Assembly (NCBI GenBank): GCA_002407725.1
Contig: DHOD01000113.1
Location: forward strand, 10,190-16,023
Source: Christensenella sp. UBA5399
GTDB lineage: Bacteria > Bacillota > Clostridia > Christensenellales > Christensenellaceae
Direction of reading: 5' to 3'
Length of the DNA: 5,834 nt
Below, piece by piece: positions 1-5,774 of this stretch (its first letter is position 1; each line of letters begins with the position of its first letter). The notes beneath the pieces were generated by a model. It ran no database searches. It was given only the letters and a program-made list of their open reading frames with translations, and was not told the origin of the DNA. The position numbers were made by a program, and so were the translations under genes.

Positions 1-508
1 CGTCCGCCCTTAGCCCCGCAAACGCCGTTTTGATCAGCTTCCTGACCCCATGCTGGGTCAGTCCCGCCGTCAGGGGATAAATGGGCAGAAAGCTGTATTC
101 TGGCTTGCTGAAGTAGATTTCCGGCCCGGCAAGGCACAGCTGCTTCATCTGGTAAGCAAGCTTCCCATAAATATAGACCGTATCATCCTGTTTGATATAC
201 TGCTTGATGTGCTTTTGGTTGAATATATCCACGCCGACAATCGCGCTCTCGTCAGACACCTGAAACGATGTGATCTCCAACCCCTTTCGCACCCGCCTGG
301 TCAGCGGCGCAGAAAAAATCTTGACAGCAAAAAGCGCCGTCTCACCTATTTTGACGTCGCTTAGTTTCCTCGTTTCAGTGTAATCGCGGTAGTGCCGGGG
401 CAAAAAATACAACAGGTCGCGAACAGTGGATATCCCCAGCTTCGCAAGCGTCTTTTCCTTTTTTTCACCGACTCCGGTTACATGCCTTATGCTGTCGTTC
501 AGTACCAT
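1..508 (-). CDS. recG: ATP-dependent DNA helicase RecG, N-terminal part (cut by window edge)
   Basis: RecG is a branched-DNA helicase that remodels stalled replication forks and Holliday junctions in the cytoplasm. Only the first 169 codons are visible, read from the minus strand starting at the ATG at 508-506. The start of the protein has the helix-hairpin-helix-like motif TGVGEKK (residues 11-17), followed by KLGISTVRDLLYFLPRHYRDYT (about 23-44; a well-conserved RecG signature). Residues of roughly 55-135 match the wedge (OB-fold) domain that splits the junction, including VDIFNQ (93-98). The linker motif FLPIYPLTAGLTQ (140-152) is also typical. The Walker A and DEAD-type helicase motifs would lie beyond the window edge, so ATPase integrity cannot be judged. 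The ATG overlaps the fakA stop as TAATG and has no strong Shine-Dalgarno, so translation is probably coupled to fakA. Identification rests on motif recognition and on the conserved fakA-recG neighbourhood. Confidence 0.95.
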   Translation of the reverse strand, partial: MVLNDSIRHVTGVGEKKEKTLAKLGISTVRDLLYFLPRHYRDYTETRKLSDVKIGETALFAVKIFSAPLTRRVRKGLEITSFQVSDESAIVGVDIFNQKHIKQYIKQDDTVYIYGKLAYQMKQLCLAGPEIYFSKPEYSFLPIYPLTAGLTQHGVRKLIKTAFAGLRAD

Positions 509-2145
509 TATTCTACAGATATCAGGTATTGATAAACGGGTTGCCCCCCGTATACAAGTTCAAAATCAAAATCCCCAAAATGTTCCTGCACATGGCCGAA
601 CAATTTCTCCGCAACCGGTTCCTCCACCTGCCCGCCATAATAGAACGTCACAATCTCGGAATCCGCATCCGTAAGCGTTTCAATCAATTTAACGGCAACA
701 TCCTCCATTGTAGCGTTGTTCGCCACAATTTTGCCGTCCGCAATGCCGATGACGTCCCCTTCCCTGATCTTCGTCCCATTCATTTTGGTATCCCTGACCG
801 CATTGGTGATCTGCCCTGTCCGGACTGTAGAGATCGCTTTGTTCATACGCTCCACATTTTCATCAATCGACCGTTCGGGATCGTATGACACAGCGGCCGC
901 AATGCCCTGCGGCTCCGATTTCGTTTTGATCACAACGACATTTTCACCACACAAATCCGCCGCCTGTTCCGCCGCCAGTATGATGTTTTTATTGTTGGGC
1001 AGTATAATGATGTTTTTCGCATTCATCGCCTCGACTGCTTTCAGTATATCCTCGGTAGAGGGATTCATGGATTGGCCGCCTTCTACAAACCCATCCACCT
1101 GCCAATCGGCAAATATGCTCCGCAGGCCCTCGCCCGATGTGACCGCAATCACGGCCAACTCCTTCTTATCCTTGGCTGTCAGCTCTTCCGCCTCTTCATG
1201 GATATGCCTGTGCTGCTCGCGCATATTGTCAATTTTGATCTTGCTGAGCTCCCCCAGCACCTGCGCATATTGCAATGCAAGCCCCGGCTCGTTTGTGTGC
1301 ACATGCGTTTTAACCAAATTGAGGTCGCCTACAACCAGCACGCAATCGCCTATTTTGGAAAGGTTGTTCCGAAATGTATCGATATCCCTTTGCTGTGTAT
1401 CCGGGAACAGGTTCTTTATAAAAAATTCCGTACAATACCCAAATTCAATCTCATCACTGCCGCTCGCTACCGCCGTAAAATCCACGACCGCCTCGTCGCC
1501 AAACAGGTCCTTTGTCTCAATGTTCTCGCCCACGATCACGGACTTGAACCCCATCAGGATCACCAGATACCCTGCCCCGCCGGCATCCACAACGCCGGCC
1601 TCTTTCAGCACGGGCAGCATCTCAGGTGTCTGCCTGAGCGTCTTTTCTCCTTCGCGGATCATATATAACAGCTGCTTGTACAGGTCGTCCGAACGCTTCG
1701 CAACCAGGGCAGCCGCATCCGCAACCGTCCTTGCCACAGTCAGTATCGTACCTTCTTTGGGCTTCATAACCGCTTTGTACGCAAATTCAACGCCCCGGTC
1801 AAACGCTTCCGCCATCAGGGCCGTATCCATATCCCTGTCCGCCTGCATCACAGCGTCCGCAAACCCGGCGAATATCTGCGACAATATCACGCCCGAGTTA
1901 CCGCGCGCCCCCTTGAGCGCGCCCAGGCTGAGCGCCTGCACGACATTTTTGACGTCCAGCGCGTCCTCGTCAAGCGACGCGACTTCCTTTGCCGCGGTGA
2001 TCATCGTCAGCGACATGTTTGTCCCCGTATCGCCGTCCGGTACGGGAAACACGTTGAGCGCATCCAACGCGTCCTTATTCTTTTCAAGAATCGCAGCCGC
2101 CCCAAGGATCATATCCTTGAGGCGCTTTCCCTCAATTGCTTTCAA
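508..2145 (-). CDS. fakA: Fatty acid kinase FakA / YloV-type DAK-domain protein
   Basis: FakA phosphorylates fatty acids held by a FakB (DegV-family) carrier, giving acyl-phosphate for membrane lipid synthesis; this is established for Staphylococcus aureus, and the role here is inferred. At 545 residues it has the family's usual length. Residues 1-200 form a DhaL-like ATP-binding domain: NVFPVPDGDTGTNM (31-44) holds the Mg-binding Asp37 and Asp39, GARGNSGVILSQ (79-90) and DAGGAGYL (187-194) are the other nucleotide motifs. The middle domain has Cys238 (GYCTE) and HVHTNEPG with His281 and His283, matching the essential Cys/His residues reported for S. aureus FakA. Residues of about 325-545 resemble the DegV-like C-terminal domain and end in the typical ISVE. 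The start is TTG, chosen because GGAG lies 10 nt upstream and the N-terminus aligns with the family; the first in-frame ATG is at codon 12. No fakB is visible here. Confidence 0.93.
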   Translation of the reverse strand: MKAIEGKRLKDMILGAAAILEKNKDALDALNVFPVPDGDTGTNMSLTMITAAKEVASLDEDALDVKNVVQALSLGALKGARGNSGVILSQIFAGFADAVMQADRDMDTALMAEAFDRGVEFAYKAVMKPKEGTILTVARTVADAAALVAKRSDDLYKQLLYMIREGEKTLRQTPEMLPVLKEAGVVDAGGAGYLVILMGFKSVIVGENIETKDLFGDEAVVDFTAVASGSDEIEFGYCTEFFIKNLFPDTQQRDIDTFRNNLSKIGDCVLVVGDLNLVKTHVHTNEPGLALQYAQVLGELSKIKIDNMREQHRHIHEEAEELTAKDKKELAVIAVTSGEGLRSIFADWQVDGFVEGGQSMNPSTEDILKAVEAMNAKNIIILPNNKNIILAAEQAADLCGENVVVIKTKSEPQGIAAAVSYDPERSIDENVERMNKAISTVRTGQITNAVRDTKMNGTKIREGDVIGIADGKIVANNATMEDVAVKLIETLTDADSEIVTFYYGGQVEEPVAEKLFGHVQEHFGDFDFELVYGGQPVYQYLISVE

Positions 2146-2155
2146 TGGTTTTTAT

Positions 2156-2159
2156 CTCC
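2156..2159 (-). promoter_or_regulatory. Ribosome binding site supporting the TTG start of fakA
   Basis: GGAG on the minus strand lies 10 nt before the TTG at 2145-2143, inside the 17-nt gap after the asp23-like stop. It decides in favour of TTG over the ATG at codon 12, which would shorten the conserved N-terminal helix. It is weaker than the upstream gene's site, so FakA may be made at a lower level than its partner. Confidence 0.6.
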
Positions 2160-2162
2160 GGG

Positions 2163-2522
2163 TCAGACTTCTATTCCCTGCACAATGATGTCCACGCTCG
2201 CAACGTTCAAACCCGTATCCTTTTCTATAGAATACTTGACTTTGTCAATAATATTTTCGGCCACCGCGGATAAAGACACGCCGTACTTCACATTGATGTA
2301 CAGCTCGACAACGATATTATCGCTGCCATCCGTCTTGATCTTTACACCCCTTTTCAGGTTCCCTCCGCTACCGCTAAAGAAATTAGCAATCGTCTCACCT
2401 ATATGCTTGTCCGACATGCCGACCAGCCCATAGCACTCCGTCGCACTGATCCCCGCGATCGTAGCAATATAATCATCTTCATACGTTATTTTTCCATAAT
2501 TGTTCTTCAGTATGGCGCTCAT
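2163..2522 (-). CDS. Asp23/Gls24 family protein (YloU-like)
   Basis: A 119-residue cytoplasmic protein of the Asp23/Gls24 (DUF322) family, the usual partner gene immediately upstream of fakA in Firmicutes. Family features visible are GKITYEDDYIATIAGISATECYG (about residues 10-32), the GVKIKTDG...IVVELYINVKYGVSL strands (59-83), and the C-terminal VASVDIIVQGIEV (107-119). No signal peptide or membrane segment is present. Asp23 in S. aureus is membrane-associated through a partner and linked to cell-envelope stress; for the single-domain YloU type the exact function is unsettled. The ATG is preceded by a perfect AGGAGG at 7 nt spacing. The stop lies 17 nt before the fakA start, which fits co-transcription. 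It is the first gene of the asp23-fakA-recG operon. Confidence 0.92.
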   Translation of the reverse strand: MSAILKNNYGKITYEDDYIATIAGISATECYGLVGMSDKHIGETIANFFSGSGGNLKRGVKIKTDGSDNIVVELYINVKYGVSLSAVAENIIDKVKYSIEKDTGLNVASVDIIVQGIEV

Positions 2523-2529
2523 TTCAAAC

Positions 2530-2535
2530 CCTCCT
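2530..2535 (-). promoter_or_regulatory. Ribosome binding site of the asp23-like gene
   Basis: A perfect AGGAGG on the minus strand ends 7 nt before the ATG. It fixes the start of the first operon gene and predicts strong initiation. Confidence 0.85.
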
Positions 2536-2591
2536 AAACGGTTTCATTGCAGCTTGGTGCTTTTTCAAAAATCTATCACAGGTTTTCTAAT

Positions 2592-2620
2592 ATTATATAA
2601 CACATTGGCAGTAATATCAA
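2592..2620 (-). promoter_or_regulatory. Sigma-A promoter of the asp23-fakA-recG operon
   Basis: Read on the minus strand, the -35 box TTGATA (2620-2615) and the -10 box TATAAT (2597-2592) are separated by exactly 17 bp. Ten or eleven of twelve bases match consensus, so this looks like a strong housekeeping promoter. The start of transcription is expected near 2585, which gives a leader of about 62 nt before the ATG. Confidence 0.85.
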
Positions 2621-2624
2621 ACAC

Positions 2625-2652
2625 TTTGCACATCAGACCGCCACTGTATAAA
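2625..2652 (+). promoter_or_regulatory. Possible second, upstream promoter of rpmB
   Basis: TTTGCA (2625-2630) and TATAAA (2647-2652) are 16 bp apart, which would put a start near 2659, ahead of the stronger promoter. Tandem promoters are common for ribosomal genes, but these matches could arise by chance in an AT-rich spacer. Confidence 0.3.
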
Positions 2653-2658
2653 AAAGAC

Positions 2659-2687
2659 TTGCAAACCCTCTCCAAAGATGGTAAAAT
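2659..2687 (+). promoter_or_regulatory. Extended -10 sigma-A promoter of rpmB
   Basis: The -35 box TTGCAA (2659-2664) and the -10 box TAAAAT (2682-2687) are 17 bp apart, and TG at 2679-2680 makes it an extended -10 promoter. Transcription should start near 2694, giving a leader of about 42 nt. A high-output promoter suits a ribosomal protein gene. Confidence 0.8.
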
Positions 2688-2721
2688 AAACGACGTTTGA
2701 TACTTACGGTAACTATGCAAA

Positions 2722-2729
2722 GGGAGGTG
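2722..2729 (+). promoter_or_regulatory. Ribosome binding site deciding the GTG start of rpmB
   Basis: GGGAGGTG lies 8 nt before the GTG at 2736 (counted from GGAGG). It falls downstream of the in-frame ATGs at 2697 or 2715, so it selects the GTG and excludes those starts. Confidence 0.85.
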
Positions 2730-2735
2730 TTATCA

Positions 2736-2927
2736 GTGGCCAAATACTGTGAAATATGCAACAAAGGCGTAATGTCGGGTAATAAGATAAGCCATTCGCA
2801 CAGGAAATCCAGGAGGATCTGGGCTCCTAACGTTCAGCGTGTACGGGTTGTGGAGGGCGGCACTCCCCAAAGGAAGTACGTTTGCACACGTTGTCTGCGC
2901 TCGGGCAAAGTAGAACGTTACGTGTAA
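2736..2927 (+). CDS. rpmB: 50S ribosomal protein L28
   Basis: L28 is a small protein of the large ribosomal subunit. The 63-residue product begins (V/M)AKYCEICNKG and contains GNKISHSHRKSRRIWAPN (about residues 15-32), the family hallmark, and ends with VCTRCLRSGKVERYV. Cys5/Cys8 and Cys50/Cys53 form two CxxC pairs, so this is the zinc-binding (C+) version. Firmicutes often carry a zinc-free paralogue elsewhere for zinc shortage; none is visible here. The GTG start is chosen because of the strong ribosome binding site 8 nt upstream and because it gives the exact family N-terminus. The gene diverges from the asp23-fakA-recG operon, a conserved arrangement, and is followed by its own terminator, so it is probably monocistronic. 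Confidence 0.97.
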   Translation: MAKYCEICNKGVMSGNKISHSHRKSRRIWAPNVQRVRVVEGGTPQRKYVCTRCLRSGKVERYV

Positions 2928-2963
2928 CGGCGAACGCACTATTTTATCACACAGAATCATTGT

Positions 2964-3001
2964 AAAGCAAATCGACAGCATCATTGGCGGTTTGCTTTTT
3001 T
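2964..3001 (+). terminator. Rho-independent terminator of rpmB
   Basis: An 11-bp stem (2964-2974 with 2988-2998, one G-U pair) closes a 13-nt loop and runs into six T residues (2996-3001). It lies 36 nt after the rpmB stop and separates it from the downstream two-component genes. Confidence 0.88.
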
Positions 3002-3020
3002 ATTTGTCCCCCAGGCCCCG

Positions 3021-3049
3021 TTGCCGCCTTCTTCCGCGTATGTTACACT
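3021..3049 (+). promoter_or_regulatory. Promoter of the two-component operon, predicting a leaderless transcript
   Basis: TTGCCG (3021-3026) and TACACT (3044-3049) have a 17-bp spacer, and TG at 3041-3042 makes an extended -10. The boxes are only partly consensus, four of six for the -10 and about three or four of six for the -35. Seven bases after the -10 box is 3056, the A of the regulator's ATG. No other plausible promoter was seen between the rpmB terminator and the gene. Low match quality suggests a regulated or weak promoter. Confidence 0.5.
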
Positions 3050-3055
3050 ACTGTT

Positions 3056-3751
3056 ATGAAACGGATTGCCATTTGTGACGACGAGCCGCAAGTCCTGGCC
3101 GAGCTGCACAATACGATAAACAAATATGCCCGCACCCGCCAAATATTGCTGGAAGTCCGGGAATATAATTCCGCCGAACCGTTGCTGCGTTCCGATTTGG
3201 CATTTGACCTGCTGATCCTCGACATACAGATGGGCGGCATGGACGGTATGGAAGCCGCGCGAAAATTGCGCGCACTGGGGGCATCCTGCCCAATCATCTT
3301 TCTGACCGCGCTCAAAGACTATGTGTTTGAGGCATTCGACGTGGATGCGTCAAACTACCTGCTCAAGCCAATTGACAATACAAAACTGTTCGCAGCCCTC
3401 GACAAATCACTTAACAAAACAAACAATGAATTGCTGATCAAGCAGGGATACGATTACCGGAAAGTTCCCCTTGCCGATATACTGTATCTGGAAGCGATGG
3501 GCCGAAAGGTCTCCATATGCCTGCAGCAAGAAAAGCTGGACTATTACCAGAAGTTCAGGGAGCTCCCCAAGCGGCTTGGCGATGGTTTTGCCACCTCGCA
3601 CCGGAGCTTTATCGTCAACCTCAGCCATGTCCGGGCGCTGGATGGAAACGATATTGTGATGGACAACGACGACAAAGTGCCTATTGCCAAAGGGCGCAAA
3701 GACGAACTCACCCAAAAACTGCTGGCATACTTTCAAAAGGATAAACCATGA
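3056..3751 (+). CDS. LytTR-family response regulator (AgrA/LytR type)
   Basis: A 231-residue DNA-binding response regulator, the expected phosphorylation target of the kinase encoded next. The receiver domain (about 1-120) has the acidic pair Asp8-Asp9 in AICDDEP, the phospho-acceptor Asp56 in LLILDIQM, Thr84 in IFLTAL and Lys104 in LLKPID. The LytTR DNA-binding domain (about 125-231) shows VPLADILYLEAMGRKVSI (137-154), FATSHRSFIVNLSHV (178-192) and VPIAKGRKDEL (208-218). All key residues are present. The ATG at 3056 is chosen because it places MKRIAICDDEP at the N-terminus as in the family; the open frame runs further up to a TTG at 2984, but that lies inside the rpmB terminator. There is no Shine-Dalgarno sequence, and the promoter seen puts transcription start at the ATG itself. 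The stop overlaps the kinase start by 4 bp. Confidence 0.93.
   Translation: MKRIAICDDEPQVLAELHNTINKYARTRQILLEVREYNSAEPLLRSDLAFDLLILDIQMGGMDGMEAARKLRALGASCPIIFLTALKDYVFEAFDVDASNYLLKPIDNTKLFAALDKSLNKTNNELLIKQGYDYRKVPLADILYLEAMGRKVSICLQQEKLDYYQKFRELPKRLGDGFATSHRSFIVNLSHVRALDGNDIVMDNDDKVPIAKGRKDELTQKLLAYFQKDKP
3735..3741 (+). promoter_or_regulatory. Ribosome binding site of the kinase gene, inside the regulator gene
   Basis: AAAAGGA ends 6 nt before the kinase ATG at 3748, within the last codons of the regulator. Together with the ATGA overlap this indicates coupled translation. Confidence 0.6.
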
Positions 3752-5076
3752 CGGAACAAGCGCTTGACCTGCTATTCATCGCAGTGGATGTTTTGCGGGC
3801 AATGGTCATCTGCCATTTCTTCATACGGTTTACGGGCGCCCCCAACAAGCCTTTTTCCTATGTCCTGCTGGGGCTGGTTTTCCTTTTTACCGATCTCCTT
3901 GCCCTATATACCAATATGAATACCTTACTCACGTATGCCCTCCTTTTTGTACTGATGCTGCTGTTTTGCCTGCTTTGGCTAAAGCGTACAGCGCTTCAAT
4001 CGCTCGCCGGTGCTTTGATCGTCCTTGTCGTGACGTCTGTCATCGGGAACATCCTCTCATCCGCCCTGCTGATTGCGACTAACTTCCTCCCCGCGCGGGA
4101 GATGGCTGTTATCAATGTTGCATCCGTTGCCGGTTCGGTCATTGTTCTTTGGGCGCTGCTGCATACCATTGCCAAACATTTTGCGTTAACAGGCAAAGGC
4201 CGCTTTCCTTATCTGTTTACGCTCCTTCTGCCCCTCGCCATGATATTCATATTTTCCGAGGCGTTTGCATGGGCAACTATGGGCAATGTCGTCACAATCG
4301 ATTCAGAAGGTTTCGGCCATATGCAGGCACGGCTGGAAATCTCCGGCTGGTGGGGGCTGCTCATCTTCCTGTTTGCATTGGGCTGTATGATCGTGCTTTT
4401 TTTCGCCTATCAGAAATTTCAATCTTTTTACGAAAAACAGCAACAGGCGGCGCAACTGCAGCAAGCCATGGAATGGCAGAAAACGGCAATTGCCGAAGCG
4501 ACAATCCGCTACGATGCCACCAGGGCTTTCCGGCATGATTTAAGCAATCATCTCCTTGTGCTTTCCGGCCTGCTGCGCAATTATCAATATAGCGAAGCAC
4601 AGGCGTATCTGGAAAGCATTTCGACATTTGCGGCGCCGCTGACGGCGGGCGCTTTGTCCGGCAACCCCATCTTAAACGTGCTGCTTAATGAGAAGATAAC
4701 CATCGCAAAGCAGATGGATATCCGCACCACATGCACGGCGGACATCGGCCCTACCGCCATCGACGATTACGATCTTTGTATACTTGTCGGCAACGCCCTT
4801 GACAACGCGATCAAAGCATGCGAATCTGTTGCAGCCAGCGAGCGGTTCATCAATCTTGAGATTGCACGCAGAAAAGATTTTGTATATTTCAGCATATCAA
4901 ACTCTAAAACAGATTATGTGCGAAAAGGGCAGGGATACGGCCTGCGCAACATGCAGTCTGTCGTGCAGAAGTATAATGGGAGCCTAAACGTCCGTACCGG
5001 CCACGATACTTATGAAATCACAGCCATACTCTCCATCCCGTTACAAAACCGCGGCGTTTCATTACCAAACGATTGA
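3748..5076 (+). CDS. AgrC-like GHKL sensor histidine kinase (HPK10 type)
   Basis: A 442-residue membrane histidine kinase, partner of the LytTR regulator whose stop it overlaps as ATGA. Residues 1-222 hold about seven hydrophobic helices (roughly 8-26, 36-54, 58-78, 85-112, 119-140, 152-175, 202-222), followed by a Gln-rich helical linker (about 223-255). The phospho-acceptor region FRHDLSNHLLVLSGLL (261-276) has His263 in the RHDxxNH form of Agr/ComD-type kinases. The ATP-binding domain has the N box GNALDNAIKAC (348-358) and a glycine box KGQGYGLRNM (393-402). The classical D box is absent, as is normal for this class. Such kinases often sense secreted peptides, but no AgrB or peptide precursor gene is visible in the window, so the signal is unknown. 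An alternative is sensing of envelope or membrane stress, as in LytS-type systems, although the LytS-type 5TM signature motifs are not evident. Confidence 0.92.
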   Translation: MTEQALDLLFIAVDVLRAMVICHFFIRFTGAPNKPFSYVLLGLVFLFTDLLALYTNMNTLLTYALLFVLMLLFCLLWLKRTALQSLAGALIVLVVTSVIGNILSSALLIATNFLPAREMAVINVASVAGSVIVLWALLHTIAKHFALTGKGRFPYLFTLLLPLAMIFIFSEAFAWATMGNVVTIDSEGFGHMQARLEISGWWGLLIFLFALGCMIVLFFAYQKFQSFYEKQQQAAQLQQAMEWQKTAIAEATIRYDATRAFRHDLSNHLLVLSGLLRNYQYSEAQAYLESISTFAAPLTAGALSGNPILNVLLNEKITIAKQMDIRTTCTADIGPTAIDDYDLCILVGNALDNAIKACESVAASERFINLEIARRKDFVYFSISNSKTDYVRKGQGYGLRNMQSVVQKYNGSLNVRTGHDTYEITAILSIPLQNRGVSLPND

Positions 5077-5116
5077 TTTTCCTCTTTCCGTTTTCGAAAA
5101 TAAAGGCATAGAAGAC
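5077..5116 (+). other. Gap between kinase and acidic protein gene with a 10-bp palindrome
   Basis: This short gap holds a perfect palindrome TTTTCGAAAA (5091-5100). It has no T-run after it, so it is not an intrinsic terminator, and I see no convincing sigma-A promoter here (TTGATT at 5073-5078 is paired only with a poor -10). It therefore does not block read-through from the kinase, and the downstream gene may be in the same operon. Confidence 0.4.
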
Positions 5117-5123
5117 AAGGAGG
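5117..5123 (+). promoter_or_regulatory. Ribosome binding site of the acidic protein gene
   Basis: A strong AAGGAGG ends 9 nt before the ATG at 5133. It is adjacent to an in-frame TTG at 5124, which is too close to be the start. The strength of this site, compared with the absent or weaker ones of the two preceding genes, suggests that this protein is made in larger amounts. Confidence 0.82.
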
Positions 5124-5132
5124 TTGTTTGAT

Positions 5133-5753
5133 ATGTCAATCAGCGGAATAAACGGCAATCAGGATGGAAACATGGGGATATACGCCAACCGGAGCGATAA
5201 ACCCCAAAACCCGGGGACCGGCATCAGAAAAGACGATCAGGAAGAAGAACAACGGCGCATGATTGGCCCCGCATTTAAGCTGGAATCATCCGGCGGCGTG
5301 CAAAAGCCATTTATTTACAACGTACAGAAAGACGACCAGGGCAACATGAAAATTTTATTTGGTCAAAAAGCCCCGGCCTCCAACGGCTTGGACGATGCTT
5401 TCCTAAACAGGGTGCACGACGCATTCAACAAGGCCGACCTTCCCGCCGGAACATATTCCGTATGGGAAGACGGCGAGGGCAAGCTACATATTGAAGACTA
5501 TGCGGAAGCGGAACCCGGCGAGTTGGATGAAGTCGCGGAAGAGGACGACACCGCTCACACGCCTGAAAAGCTGAAGGCAGATACAGAAAAAACCGACGGG
5601 ACCAAGGACGACAAAGACGCGGACGACGGCTGGAACTGGATGATCATGGAACTGATACCCGACCCGGACGATCCCGACAACCCATACAAGGCCCGACGGC
5701 GTATCGTTGCGCAGGGCAAAGGGCGCACCCCCGGCGTCGATTCATCAAAATAA
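5133..5753 (+). CDS. Unrecognised acidic, cysteine-free 206-residue protein
   Basis: I do not recognise a family. The 206-residue product has no signal peptide, membrane helix or cysteine, so it is probably soluble and cytoplasmic, or exported by a non-Sec route. It begins MSISGINGNQDGNMGIYANR, a Gly/Asn/Ser-rich and probably disordered stretch. Residues of about 45-123 look like the only folded part, with strand-like segments around PFIYNVQKD (59-67), MKILFGQK (72-79) and GTYSVWEDGEGKLHIEDY (106-123), and a helix around 86-100. Residues 121-166 are very acidic, then GWNWMIMELIPDPDDPDNP (166-184), then a basic tail with KARRR (186-190). By my count there are about 43 Asp/Glu and 26 Lys/Arg. 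It lies 56 nt after the kinase in the same direction with a strong ribosome binding site. It may be co-transcribed, or a target of the regulator. Coding is supported by the ribosome binding site, length and a consistent codon pattern. Confidence 0.75.
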   Translation: MSISGINGNQDGNMGIYANRSDKPQNPGTGIRKDDQEEEQRRMIGPAFKLESSGGVQKPFIYNVQKDDQGNMKILFGQKAPASNGLDDAFLNRVHDAFNKADLPAGTYSVWEDGEGKLHIEDYAEAEPGELDEVAEEDDTAHTPEKLKADTEKTDGTKDDKDADDGWNWMIMELIPDPDDPDNPYKARRRIVAQGKGRTPGVDSSK

Positions 5754-5774
5754 AAAATACCATTCTTATGGCAT
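5747..5774 (-). terminator. Probable intrinsic terminator for a convergent gene beyond the window
   Basis: On the minus strand a 7-bp stem (5774-5768 with 5763-5757, including one G-U pair) with a 4-nt loop AAGA leads into TTTTTT, A, TTTT (5757-5747). On the plus strand the same hairpin has an A-C mismatch and no T-run, which supports the minus orientation. The T-run covers the stop codon of the acidic protein gene. The stem is short, so this call is moderate. Confidence 0.5.

Noticed and set aside
716..2188. A 490-residue open frame on the plus strand covering most of the fakA gene.
   Set aside because: It is the antisense shadow of fakA. Its product is Ser/Ala/Thr-rich without any recognisable domain, it has no convincing ribosome binding site, and the opposite strand encodes a full set of FakA catalytic motifs.
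2697..2735. Earlier in-frame starts for rpmB at 2697 and 2715.
   Set aside because: The strong GGGAGGTG lies downstream of both and points to GTG 2736, which gives the normal L28 N-terminus.
2984..3055. An N-terminal extension of the response regulator starting at TTG 2984.
   Set aside because: The extension lies within the rpmB terminator, has no ribosome binding site and does not resemble a receiver domain N-terminus. The ATG at 3056 gives the family's usual start.
3017..3058. GTT-centred half-sites at 3020 and 3042, 22 bp apart, as possible LytTR direct repeats for autoregulation.
   Set aside because: The spacing fits LytTR operators, but beyond the GTT core the bases match the general LytTR consensus poorly, and GTT triplets this far apart are expected by chance. 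A comparison of upstream regions from related genomes would be needed to revive this.
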